Source: Hortaea werneckii (Eukaryota; Ascomycota; Dothideomycetes; Mycosphaerellales; Teratosphaeriaceae). Taken from it: a DNA stretch of 43,301 nt. Below are positions 12,145 through 22,523 of this stretch, piece after piece (the first letter of the stretch is position 1; each line of letters opens with the position of its first letter). The translations under genes and the position numbers were made by a program. The notes below the pieces were generated by a model. The model searched no databases and had not been told where the DNA came from. It saw only the letters and a list, made by a program, of their open reading frames with translations. The stretch spans positions 1 through 43,301 of the forward strand of contig JBAOKB010000057.1 in NCBI GenBank assembly GCA_037044905.1. The letters are read 5' to 3'.

Positions 12145-14341
12145 TCAATCATCCGGATACTCATCCCGAAGATTACTCACAAACTTCCCCTGGGTTTCAT
12201 CCCAGCGCTTGAAATACCTCCCCGCGATGCCCATCAGCGCGGGACCGGGTCGGGAGTGGTCCGGGAGGATATTCTCTTCGGCGACGTAGCGGAGGGATTT
12301 ATCGTCTGCGCTGTTTTTATTTCGTTAGATCAGAGAAACGGGGGACTGGGAGAGGGGGGGGTTATGATCGTGAGGAAGTGAAGGAAGGAAGGAAAGGAGG
12401 GAAAGGAGGGAAGGGAGGGAAGAGAGGGAAGGAGGGAGGGGATTTTGGGGAGGAAATGAAAGCTTAGGAAAAGGGAAAAAGGAAGAAAACATACACGACA
12501 TTGAAGAACGGCTGATGCCTTCCCCTCGGCAGGTCATCGACGCGCATCTGTTCGATCCACGCGGGCTCGGCGCCGCACGACGTGTCCCAGCCGATGACGA
12601 TGCCGGCGTAGCGGTAGCGCTTATGGCGGAAGTAAGTGCCAATTTGCCAGGTGACGGCGGCGCTTTTCGCGGCGTTCGCGTCTCGTTGTCCCTCCTGCTG
12701 CCGACCTTGTTCGGATCCCGTCGGGATGGGATCGGGGTTCTGCGCTCCAGGGGCAAGAGAAGAAGAAGAATGGGGTCCACCGGGAAAGGACGATACATCG
12801 TCAGAAGCAGAAGAGCCGCTCTTCTCCAACCCTTCCTCCACATCCCCGTCCACGGGCCCCCGGATCCCAGCCCGACGATAACACGGCGCCCGCTTATTCC
12901 GGTCCGCCTTCCGGGCCGTAGTAATCAAATGTAACAGGACATGCCACTCCCTTTGGCCCTCCAGAAGCGGGGGCACAATACGCTCGATCAGGCCCAAGTC
13001 CTCCGGGAAATGCGCCTGGTAGTGTTCGATGAGGTAAGGTAAAATTTGGCGGCGGCGGTGGAGGGCCGAGGCCGCGGAGGACTCGCCGAGGATGAACATG
13101 GACCAGAGCATGCTGTACCAGGCTGCGTCGATGTCGGGGACGGGTGGGGAAGTGGAGGGGTTAGGGACGCCGGTATGGGCCAGGTCCCGGGCTTCGGAAA
13201 CGGAATTCATGAGGTTGCGCCCCGTGCGGAGGGCGATTTCGAGGTTGGAGGTTGCGGCGAGGCAGTGCGGGTGGTGGGATGGCGGGATGCCCATTTGGAT
13301 TAATCGGGTGAGGAGGTCGGAGCGGGGGGTTTCGGTTGAGGAGCGCCAGGGGTCCATGTGCATGATTTCGGTTTCGTCGGGGGGTTGGTCGTCGTCGTTG
13401 TCCGGGCGGGGTGGATGGGTGATAGGGCGGGGTTTGCCATCTAAGGTATGGGTGGATGGGGCTTCGATTACGGCGTGTACGTGATGTGGGTAGTTGGACG
13501 GGCGGGCGTTGACGCCGAGACGACGGGCGACTGCGCAGTAAATGGCGACTGATTGAAGGGGGAGGCTGGTATGGGGTTCCTCGAAGAGAGCCATGCTGAT
13601 GAAGTTGTTGCGCAGGGCGTGGTAGTTTTCCTCGTTCGGGTTGCCCACCAGCTTCTCCGACCGTAAGTATTTAGCAATCTGCTCAGCCTTCCGCCTGACG
13701 CTCAGTTGGTCGAAGTCGGGATCACGTAGTCGGATGTTCTCTGCGATCCGGTCGAATTCCCTATCGATATCACTTAGGTCCCCTCTTCTCCCCGCCAGCA
13801 CAAATAAATCATACGCCCCTAACACCTCCTCCAAGCGTACCATCTGCTGTCGCTGCAACCTCATCCATTTCTCGACCGCTGTCATGCGGTGGATCGAGCC
13901 CAAGATGGCATTGGCATGATATCTCCTCGCTAAGACGTCTTCAGCGTCGTCGGGCGTACCATCTACGATTCCCAGCAATAGATCCTTAACGTCATATCCC
14001 CAGTTCGCGACCCTCTCCATGCGCGCATATCGTTCCTGCTGGGTCAACAGTAGGGCCTCGAACAGGTCGGCGGCTTCGGCATCGATTCGCCTCCGCTGGG
14101 CGAAGAGCTGTCGCCACGGGGTTTGGGCGGGCGGGAGAGAGAGCTTTTCTTTGAGGTCATGATGCGGTTGCCAGTAGCGATATTCGGCGAGACAGTGGCG
14201 ACGCCATACTCGGGGTTCGTGGGCGATCTGGCTGGAGCGGCGACAGGCGAGGGCGAAGGAGGTGGTGGAGGTGGGGGGCAGATAGAGGATGATGGCTTCG
14301 AGCAGCTCGTCGGGCAGCTTGGCGAAGGGAGAGGCGTCCAT
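12145..14341 (-). CDS. F-box protein with SirB1/transglutaminase-like region and YccV/HspQ domain (FBXO21 type)
   Basis: Two exons, 14341-12495 and 12310-12145, giving 670 aa. I start at the ATG 14339-14341 (MDASPFAKLPDELLEAI); the frame further upstream has no ATG. Residues about 4-50 are an F-box (LPDELLEAIILYLPP...CRRSSQIAHEPRVWRRH). The middle (about 115-300) matches the SirB1/transglutaminase-like layout of FBXO21, including NYHALRNNFISMAL. The C-terminus (about 565-665) is a YccV/HspQ-like domain (YFRHKRYRYAGIVIGWD..., HQPFFNVVADDKSLRYVAEENI), completed only by exon 2. F-box proteins recruit substrates to SCF ubiquitin ligases through Skp1, and this three-part order is that of animal FBXO21. 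The substrate here is unknown. The intron is a G-rich tract on the plus strand. The gene is divergent from the SEC14-like gene. Confidence 0.85.
12377..12460. repeat. G-rich purine tract inside the F-box gene intron
   Basis: Repeated GGGA/GGGAA units on the plus strand within the intron 12311-12494. It is CCCT-rich in the pre-mRNA. Runs of three or more G with short A-containing loops could form a G-quadruplex on the template strand. Confidence 0.7.
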
Positions 14342-15044
14342 GATGGAGGATTGCAAACGGCCGCCGTTGAGCAATCCGGTTGGTAGGGGATGTTGTCGTT
14401 GGACTGGTCAATGTTCGTCCGATTGAATCCACAACATCCAGTACTTAGGGATTGGACGTCGTGAATTGCCGATGCGAACATGCGAACCAAACGCGAGTTA
14501 TGACGTGGGAGGTCGGATAGTCGGGGACCCTTCGGGCTGGACCCTGAAGTTCTTCCACGTGAATGGCGAAGCGGAATCGAAGGATTCAACTGGATTGTTC
14601 AAAACGCTCGCTCACGGTAACAACCGTTGGTAAAGTACCTAAATGATTGGAAAATTCCTTTCGTGTTTCGCCGTGTAAAACACTGTAAACGCAGCACGGC
14701 GAATAGATGATTTTTCCCGGTTGCATAACATGGTCAGTCAGAGCCGCTGCGCCCGAGTCTGCGCAGGAACTTGATTGGTCTAGTCGCTCGGCTTGTCTAC
14801 AGGACCTCGTATGGTACAGTATGTATGACGCATCCGGGGAGAGGTGAGGATCCGATCCGAGTCGATCAACGGCGCGCGAGGATGATCCGCTTGAGGAAGG
14901 TAAATACTAGGTAATCATACTAATAATCCCTCTCTACCGCTTTGCTATGGCATAAGTCTGTCCGTCTGTCTCGTGCGAGTCGCTTCCTATCCTCCCCAAT
15001 TTCATCTCCCCCTCGCTCTTCCACCCCCTTCTCCCAAACCCACC
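14342..15044. promoter_or_regulatory. Divergent spacer between the F-box and SEC14-like genes
   Basis: A 703 bp head-to-head spacer with no coding exon recognised; it should carry both promoters. The end near the SEC14-like ATG is CT-rich (leader TTCCACCCCCTTCTCCC), common before fungal start sites. Confidence 0.55.
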
Positions 15045-17760
15045 ATGAGCTATCAAGCAAATGGCGCGGACCTCCAACGCACCGAATCCTACACAGTAGG
15101 TACGCAATCCAATCCGCACAACCGCGCACCTCAAAAATGACTGAGACCCTCTAGTGGCCTGCCGCCCACGTCGGTCACCTGAACGAGACCCAGCAGACGC
15201 AGCTCGATAAGTTCAGACGCCTCTGCGAGTCGAAAGGCTACTATACTCCCGCCACCGAAGACACCCCCGCGACCCACGACGACGAGACCCTCCTCCGCTA
15301 CCTCCGCGCCCGCAAGTTCAACCCCGAACAAGCCTTCGACCAGCTCAAGGACACGGAAGACTGGCGCAAAGCCAACAACCTCGACCGCCTCTACGAAACC
15401 ATCGACATCGACGAGTACGAGCAGACCCGACGCCTGTACCCACAATGGACCGGCCGGCGCGACAAACGGGGGATCCCCTTCTACGTGTACGAGATCGGAC
15501 AGGTGGACGCCAAAGCCGTGAGCGCCTACAGCAGCGACCGGGACAACAACAGCGGCAGCAAAAGCAAATCCTCCACCAACACCACACAAACCCCCCGCAA
15601 AATGCTCCGCCTCTTCGCCCTCTACGAGAACCTCTGCCGCTTCGTGCTGCCCCTGTGCTCGCTCGTCCCGGACCGCAGCCACAGCGAGACGCCCATCAGC
15701 CAGAGCAGCAACGTCGTGGATCTCAGCGGCGTCGGCCTCACCAAGTTCTGGGCGCTGCGCAACCATATGAGCGATGCGAGTCAGCTGGCTACGGCGCATT
15801 ACCCGGAGACGTTGGATCGGATCTTTGTAGTCGGGGCGCCGAGTTTTTTCCCAACCGTCTGGGAGTATGCGAAGAGGTGGTTTGATCCTATTACTGTGGT
15901 AAGTTTAGAGCTTCTGTTTTTCGTTTTCTTTTGATGGGGTAAGGGTTGGGATTGCATGCCCTTTGATCGGGTGGGTTCGTTGGATTAGAGCGACCTCGAG
16001 GGATGGAGGGATTCTCGAGACGGGAGATGCTATTCTCCCCTTCCCTAGAGATGAGCAGTTGGAGAAGAATGGAGAGGGGGAAAATCAAAAAAGGCATCAG
16101 GAGGAAGTGTAAGGAAAGAGTTGGCAGGCTATTTGAGAAAAGGTTTCAATCATGATGAGAAGCGCCATCGCTAACCCATTGCTTGCCCCCCGAAACAGTC
16201 CAAAATCTTCATCCTTTCCGAAAAGAACATGCGCTCCACGCTCGAACAATACGTCGACCTTGACAACCTCCCCAAGAAATATGGCGGCAACCTGGATTGG
16301 GAATTCGGCGATATGCCTGCGCTCGATCCCGGGATCGTCAAGGCATTGGATTGGAAGGAGATGATTGAGCAAAAGGGCCATAAGACTCTACCGATCGGGC
16401 CGATCAGATGGGAGTATGAAGACGAGAATGGGAAGAAAGGAGATCTGGTTGCGAAGGCGATCGGGACTGAGAAGGGGAAGCCGAGACGGAACGTCATTGC
16501 GGGGTAAGTCTATCTCTCTCACTCTGTCACGCTTGCGTCGCGTCCTCCTGGTGAATTGTGGGGAAAAGTTGGAAATGTGAGATCGATCTGAAGACGACGA
16601 AGAACCTCATTGCCAACGCCTCGACACAACTGATCAAGCACTCTACACAATTTCTCGAGACAATTACCAGATCCGCAATCCAATCCACTAACTCGACTTG
16701 TCAATCTAGTCTCCATCCCGAAGCAGGCCTCGCCCGACTCGCTTTAAGTCCAGGCCGCCAATCTGTGCCAGGAACTAAGTCGCAATCTATCAGTACCGGC
16801 GGCGATATCAGAGCAGCATCGACGACATCAACATCAGTTCAGTCTTCGAACCCTGCAGCAGCAGCAGCAGCGTCTTCCCCAACCCCCTCCCAAGACCAAC
16901 AAACGACTACATCTACAAGCACTTCAGAACCACCCAAAGGTTCGACCGAAGGGAAGAAGATGAATGCGCCAGCCGATTACATGAACCCCGTCGAAGGCGA
17001 GGAAGGAGGAAGTCAGACGAAGAACACAAGCACCTCCGGCGAAGGGGAAGGGAAGAACACCTATCTCGACTACAGCGGACTAGGCGCAGGCGCAGCAGCA
17101 GCGGGAGCAGGAGCGGGGGCCGCCGCAGCAGGAGCAACGGCAGCCACGGGGACATCAAACCCCAGCACCACCAATGAATCCTCCTCGAACCAAACCTCCT
17201 CCTCCGCCCCTGCTCAGCAGCAGCCGGAAACCCGCCAAGGCACCTCCTCAACCCGGTACGCGCAGCAAGATATGACGCACGCCGCGGGCCAACTGGCGTC
17301 CGGGACCCCCGAAACGAAAACGGATTCCCAGGGCGAGAAGCAAGGGATAATGGAACCGGGGACGGTGGGACAGGCGCCGAAGAAAGCGCCCGTGGTTGAC
17401 GAGTTGGGGGAGGAGATGAAAGGGCAAGGTCGTGGCGGCGGTGGGCGTGCCGGGGAGAACAATGGAGGAAGTGGGAGTGCAAGTGGGAGCGGAGTCATAG
17501 GCCAGGCGTCCAGTTATGCGAATTCGGCGGTGCAGAGCGCGAAGAGCGGGGCGGGCGCTGTGATGGGCGCTGTGGGGCTCGGAGGAGGTGTGGGGGCTAA
17601 GCAGGGGGAGGGAGAGGAGGAGAAGAGAAGAAAAGAAGAGGCGGAGAAGGAGAAGGAGAGGAGACGGGATGATCCGGAGGTGGAGAAGATGGATGGCAGG
17701 AATGTGGAGGAGTTTTTGCGGAGTAAGACGGCCAGTGCTGCGGAGCCTATGAAGAGGTGA
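15045..17760 (+). CDS. SEC14-like CRAL-TRIO phosphatidylinositol transfer protein with long disordered tail
   Basis: Four exons, 15045-15095, 15155-15898, 16199-16503 and 16710-17760, give 716 aa with matching phases. The CRAL-TRIO N-terminal helices (LDKFRRLCESKG..., DDETLLRYLRARKFNPEQAF) lie at about 35-85. The lipid-binding domain follows (about 100-330), with VVDLSGVGLTKFW, HYPETLDRIFVVGAPSFFPTVWE and LPKKYGGNLDWEF. A Ser/Asn-rich insert (about 146-170) interrupts the domain. SEC14 proteins exchange phosphatidylinositol and phosphatidylcholine and present lipid to kinases at Golgi or other membranes; which paralogue this is, I cannot say. Exon 4 adds ~350 low-complexity residues (Ala/Gly/Ser/Gln, then Lys/Glu), ending EKMDGRNVEEFLRSKTASAAEPMKR. 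A CACTAAC branch point before the exon 4 acceptor supports that junction. The donor of intron 3 (GGGGTAAGT) overlaps an in-frame TAA, so unspliced RNA would give a 367-aa form. Confidence 0.85.
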
Positions 17761-18672
17761 GGAAGGGAAGATGGGGGGATGGGGGATGTGAGGGGTGGCG
17801 GGGAGGAGGGGTGGAAGTAAGAGGGGATAGAATCGGGAGGTTTTGGTTTTATACACGAGCATAATCATCATCTTCATCATCTTGGTTTTTCTTCGCCTTC
17901 TTCTTCTTCTTCAAGAGGGAATTAAACCACGAAACTCTTCATCAATACAGTCCCTCTCCCTCTCTCTCCCCCCCCCCCCCCCCCCCCCCTCCCTCCCTCC
18001 TCCCTCTTTAGCCCCACCAACTCCCCGTCATCTCTTTAAGAAACAGTAATGAATCCTCATCCATTACAGAAGCCCGATATAACAAGAAAAATAAAGAAAA
18101 AAGAAAAAAAAACTACATCCTCTCCGCGATGCTTGCTCAAAAAGAAGAGAGAGAGAGGGAAGGGGGAAAAAAAGGGTAGAAAATTCCGAAAATTTCGTGT
18201 AGAGTTTCTGGACTGTCTTGTTTTTCTTGTTTTTCTTCCTTCTAGGTAGGGTGGCAGTGCCTCGTTCTTTTTGATGGTAATATCGTACATATATATATAT
18301 ATCTTTCGTCCGACAGTCGCGAAGGACAATAGTGGAAGACTGAATTGTGGATCCATGCTGTAGAGGTAGGGTCGGATGATGGGTGAGATTTGGCTTTGGA
18401 TGGGAAGAACCCTCGCTTCCAATCTGTATCGTCCTGTCCTGTCCAGGCCTCCCCTTTCTTCCCTCCTGCCCTGTGTCTGGCCGAATCACTCAGGCTCCAC
18501 CAGATCGATAAGAAAAGTGGAGGTCCAGACGCCACATTACCTCTACATTTCGACCAACAGAGTCTCCCAGTAGCTCCGTCGCATATCACAAGCAGGGAGG
18601 GTAGCCCAAAACCCCGACCTCCCCATTTCCCAAAATAAATAATCCGAAAAAGGTCGAAATTCTCCCTCTCCC
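17761..18672. other. Convergent spacer between the SEC14-like and mL49 genes
   Basis: No gene supported. It holds a C22 run (17968-17989) within a CT-rich stretch, A-rich patches at about 18080-18115, and a short (AT)n at about 18288-18302. It should contain both poly(A) regions. Confidence 0.6.
17968..17989. repeat. C22 homopolymer
   Basis: Run of 22 C on the plus strand about 0.2 kb past the SEC14-like stop codon, preceded by CTCTCTCC and followed by TCCCTCCCTCC. Confidence 0.85.
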
Positions 18673-19356
18673 TTAAAACAACCTCTCCCTCAAAAACCTC
18701 TCCACCTCCCCCCTCCAATGCCCCCGCACCACCACATGACCCGTAACGGGATTCACGCCGACCTCGTCCCGCTTCAACCCCAACTCCGCCCGCAACGCCT
18801 CGCACAGATCCTCCCGTCGTCCATCCACCTTCTTCACGCGCGTGAACTTCAGGTTCCCGCCGCGTTTGCGCAGCGTGTAGATCGGCAGCTCGTTGTTCGG
18901 GGTCCGGGTGACGAAGTAGGAGAGGTTCGGGGCGCAGTGGGTGGGTTCGAGGGTGGAAGTGATGGGTTCGGGGGTCAGACGCGGGGATGGGACGGTGGTG
19001 TGGGTTGGGTGCCGCGTCGGGTAGGTACGGGTTGTTCGGGGGTGGTTGGCGCGGTGGGAGGCGCGGGATTCTTTGGGGCGCGGGAGCGAGTTCATGCTGG
19101 GTGGGGGGTAGGTTGGGGAGGCTTTGAGGGAGGCGAGGAGGTTGGGGTCTGTGGTGGGATTTGTTAGAGGTGAGGAGAGAAGTTGGGGGCTAGCGGGTTG
19201 TTGCTGACCTTGATCCTGTGAGGCGGTGGATGGGGATGATTGGGAGGCCTGGCATGGTCGGGCGGTGGTGGAGAAGCGGAGGAAGTGTCGCAAGGTGGCG
19301 GGACGCGGGAGAGCAGAGGGGCGGAGGAAGGGCATAATGGGCGCGGCGGAGGCCAT
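18673..19356 (-). CDS. Mitochondrial large ribosomal subunit protein mL49 (IMG2)
   Basis: Read as one exon, 227 aa, from ATG 19354-19356 (MASAAPIMPF). The frame stays open upstream but without a better ATG. The N-terminus is Arg/Ser/Ala-rich, without acidic residues, and looks like a mitochondrial targeting sequence (about 1-35). The C-terminal ~90 residues are the Img2/mL49 domain: NLSYFVTRTPNNELPIYTLR, then KRGGNLKFTRVKKVDG, then an alpha-beta end with GVNPVTGHVVVRGHW. The protein belongs to the mitochondrial 54S/39S ribosomal large subunit. A 60-nt segment (19149-19208) has intron-like ends (GTCAGC..CTCTAAC..CACAG) and is a multiple of three without a stop, so a 207-aa product is possible. 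The gene is divergent from eIF3e with a 398 bp shared promoter. Confidence 0.9.
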   Translation of the reverse strand: MASAAPIMPFLRPSALPRPATLRHFLRFSTTARPCQASQSSPSTASQDQGQQQPASPQLLSSPLTNPTTDPNLLASLKASPTYPPPSMNSLPRPKESRASHRANHPRTTRTYPTRHPTHTTVPSPRLTPEPITSTLEPTHCAPNLSYFVTRTPNNELPIYTLRKRGGNLKFTRVKKVDGRREDLCEALRAELGLKRDEVGVNPVTGHVVVRGHWRGEVERFLRERLF

Positions 19357-19754
19357 AGTGGATGCGGCGGGGTGATACGGTGGTGGTGGTGGTGGTGGTG
19401 GTGGTGATGTTTCGGTATGGTTCAATGGGTGGAGGTGCATATGGACGCCGAGAGGCGCGACACTCCCGAGACTCTCCGCAGATGGATGGACGGCGATGGC
19501 AGCGCAAGTCCGGGAACTCTTGGCAGCGGCCGCGAAGTTTCCCACGAGATTCGACACGACAGCGCAAAACCGCGCCCGGGCCCCACTTTCGCAGTTGGCT
19601 GCCTCTGCCTGCCTGACGACTGACTACCGTCTACTCCGTCCTGTCTGTCTGTCTGTCTCTCCTGGTCCGCGCCGGCGTGCTCTCACCGCTGTGTCATTAC
19701 TGTCTCTGTCGCCGCCCCCCAACCGATCGACCACCACCCGGCCACATACACATC
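19357..19754. promoter_or_regulatory. Shared divergent promoter of mL49 and eIF3e
   Basis: A 398 bp spacer between the start codons of two translation genes. It contains a (GGT)n tract of about nine units (19379-19405) in the mL49 leader and a (CTGT)4 repeat near 19641-19656 on the eIF3e side. No TATA box seen. Confidence 0.6.
19379..19405. repeat. (GGT)9-like trinucleotide repeat
   Basis: Trinucleotide repeat just upstream of the mL49 start codon, read as CCA repeats in the mL49 leader. Confidence 0.85.
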
Positions 19755-21224
19755 ATGGCTACTTCTCAACCCCCCACCGCCGGCAACATGACCAACGGCG
19801 CTGCCTCCACCAACGCCGCCACCCCCGGCGACATCGCCAAGGAGCACTCGCTTCTGTCCAACATGATCCCCCATCTGGATCGCCACCTCGTCTTCCCCCT
19901 GCTCAACTTCCTTGAAGAAGAGACGCCCGAGGATGAGCCCACCACCGAAATCACCCAGCTCAAGTACTCCCTTCTCAAATCCACCAACATGCAGGACTTC
20001 GTCGGCGACCTGTACGCTCAACTGCACAACCTCTCCGAGCGCCCGAGCGAATATGCCGACAAGCGGGAGCAAGTCCTGTCCAAGCGGGAGAAGTACGAGG
20101 AAGAGACGGGCAAGCTGCAGGACCTGTTGGCCGACACGGAAGTAGTAGGGAACCTGCGCAGTGACAAGGAAGGGAACATGGCCTACCTGCAATCCAACCA
20201 CGGCGTCACCCGCCAGATGGTCGAGCAACTCTACGAATTCGGCCAGTTCCAATACTCCTGCGGCGACTACAACTCAGCCTCAGAGCTCCTCTACCAATAC
20301 CGTATTCTATCCACCGACAACGAGAAAGTCAACGCCGCCACCTGGGGCAAACTCGCCTCTGATATCCTCACCACCAACTGGGAAGCCGCTCTGGAAGAGA
20401 TCCAGAAGCTCCGCGAAAGCATCGACACCCGTCTCTTCAACAACACCCTCGCCCAACTCCAGCACCGCACCTGGCTCATCCACTGGTCGCTCTTCCCCTT
20501 CTTCAACCACGACCCAGCGCGCGAACAACTCACCGAGCTCTTCTTCAGCCCGACCTACATCAACACGATCCAGACCTCTTGCCCCTGGATCCTGCGCTAC
20601 CTCGCCGCGGCCGTCATCACGAACCGCAACCGCCCAGGATCCAAGATCTCCGGCGGCGGCTACGCCTACGGCAACTACCAGAAGCAACTCAAGGACCTGA
20701 TCCGCGTCGTGCGCCAAGAGGGGTACGAGTACCGGGATCCTGTGACCGAGTTCGTCCGGGCGCTGTACGTGGACTTTGACTTCGAAGAGGCCCAGAAGCG
20801 GTTAGGCGAGGCGGACGAGATCCTACGGTCCGACTTCTTCCTCGTCGCCACGTCGGAGATGTTCCTCGAGAGCGCGCGGCATCTGATCTCCGAGAGCTAC
20901 TGTAAGATCCATCAGCGGATCGATATCAAGTATGTGTCCCCCCTTCCTCTCCTTTCCATTACACACACGATTTCTCTTAAAAGATGACTAACGTGACTTT
21001 TCTTTTTCAGGGACCTCTCCCGCCGTCTCGGCCTCAGCAGCGACGAAGGCGAGAAGTGGATCGTGAACCTGATCCGCGACACGCGTGTCGACGCCAAGAT
21101 CGACTATAAGGCCGGCACGGTCATCATGAACCACCCGCCGCAGAGCGTGTACCAGCAGGTCATCGAGCGGACGAAGGGTGGGTTCTTTAGGACCCAGGTG
21201 CTTAGTGCCGCGGTGGCTAGGTAA
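19755..21224 (+). CDS. Eukaryotic translation initiation factor 3 subunit E
   Basis: Two exons, 19755-20929 and 21011-21224, giving 462 aa. The start is ATG 19755 (MATSQPPTAG); the first ~28 residues are a low-complexity extension. The eIF3e N-terminal domain follows (HSLLSNMIPHLDRHLVFPLLNFLEE), with helical repeats and then the PCI region (about 240-440): WLIHWSLFPFFNHDPAREQL, DPVTEFVRALYVDFDFEEAQ. The second exon completes the winged helix (DLSRRLGLSSDEGEKWIVNLI) and ends VLSAAVAR, usual for fungal eIF3e. The subunit sits in the eIF3 PCI/MPN core that joins the 40S ribosome during initiation (Int6 in animals). The AGGTAAGG at the stop resembles a donor, but the protein is already complete. 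The short divergent promoter shared with mL49 could allow co-expression. Confidence 0.95.
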
Positions 21225-21330
21225 GGTTGTGAAGGTCGAATGGACGGGATGAGTGTTGGTGGAGGATGGAAATAGAGAATGACAGGGTTAGGGAGGATGA
21301 AGAAATGGAATCTGGACTCTGGTTTCGGCT

Positions 21331-21343
21331 CCCCCCCCCCCCC
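21331..21343. repeat. C13 homopolymer
   Basis: Run of 13 C on the plus strand about 0.1 kb after the eIF3e stop codon. Confidence 0.8.
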
Positions 21344-21638
21344 AATACGAGTGAGTGGGAAGGACAAGACCACGTAAGTCCAAGGAAGGCGAAAAGAGAA
21401 GATGATGGGGTGAGAGGAGGAGGAGGAGGAGGCGTTGTGCATAGCGTGGGCGTTCTACGGCGCATGCTGCTTTTTTATTATATCATTTAGTGGCAAATCT
21501 TCCCCGGTCCGCTGCCCCCACCTCGTCAACGGGATAGAGAGGGGGGCCCTGAAGAAGGGAAACCCGGGGGGAAGGGAAGGACGGGAAGGCAAAAGGGGGG
21601 GAGGGAAATTGAATCGAGAACATGAGTGTTCTCATACC

Positions 21639-21659
21639 TGCTGCTGCTGCTGCTGCTGC
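21639..21659. repeat. (CTG)7 trinucleotide repeat
   Basis: Short CTG/CAG microsatellite in the convergent spacer, followed by CCGCCGCTGC. Confidence 0.8.
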
Positions 21660-22523
21660 CGCCGCTGCGGGTGCTGATGATGAAAAGAGTATGATGAGAG
21701 GAACAAAAAAACAGCAGGTTCAAATGCGTCGCCTTTTTTTTTTCTCTTCTTTTCTTTCTTTTTCCACATTCCATCTTCGTCCCTACCTCTCTCTCCCTCT
21801 CACCCATGGTCTTTCTTCAATCTTCTGCTTCTTGATGTTATCTCTTTTGATGGCACTTCCAGAGAGCGAGAAAGGGATCGGAGGCGATGTAGATAACTTC
21901 CCAACGCCTACAACAAAACATTGTTTTCCTTTTTTTTTTAAAAAAAAAAAATAGGAACACCCTAATAGGGGAAATGGCGATGACTTGTGTACAGAGTGGC
22001 TCTACTGATGGCGCATACATACGTACTTCCCTATGTGAGTACCTCCCTTCCCTTCGAAAGTAGGCAGGACCTTTCGCTGACAAGCGCTAGATACGTTGTA
22101 TACGGACAAAAGCCGCCGCTCACGCGGTAGGATAACGAGTCTCTTGTTTAGTTGGAGATCCGTGATTACAACATGCGTGGATGTTTCTTGGCGTAAGAGG
22201 ACAAGAGACGAAAATGAGACCTCGAAATGCTCTGTATCAGTACGAGAGGGATGTATAATTGTGTGAATATGTAGCGGGAAGGGGAGAATGACGGGTGGGT
22301 TGGGAGAGCGAAGAGTTAATCATTCTCCGTCGACCTCAGAATGAGAGAAAAAAAAAAAGAAAAAGAAAAGAAAAGGATATTACACCTCAAGGTATCAATT
22401 CCATATTTGAACCGGATCTAAAGTCCGAGCGGATTAAAGGCGAATAACGGGGGGGAAAATGGGAATAGAAGAAAGGAAACATATAAAAAGGGGCATTCCT
22501 CCCAAACCCCCCAGATCTTACAC

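Larger units (their letters stand above)
21225..22523. other. Convergent spacer between eIF3e and the GMC oxidoreductase
   Basis: A 1.3 kb tail-to-tail spacer with no supportable gene. It contains a C13 run (21331-21343), a (CTG)7 repeat (about 21639-21659), T/A runs near 21930-21952 and an A-rich stretch near 22350-22375. Reading frames here reflect these repeats. Confidence 0.6.

Noticed and set aside
11784..12212. Plus-strand 142-codon frame and minus-strand 143-codon frame across the C71/A28 block
   Set aside because: Both simply translate the homopolymers (poly-Pro/poly-Lys or poly-Gly/poly-Phe). No domain and no believable start.
19357..19557. N-terminal extension of mL49 upstream of its ATG
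   Set aside because: The frame is open but starts at a non-ATG codon and runs through a CCA repeat giving poly-Pro; the MASAAPIMPF start with a targeting-like sequence is better.
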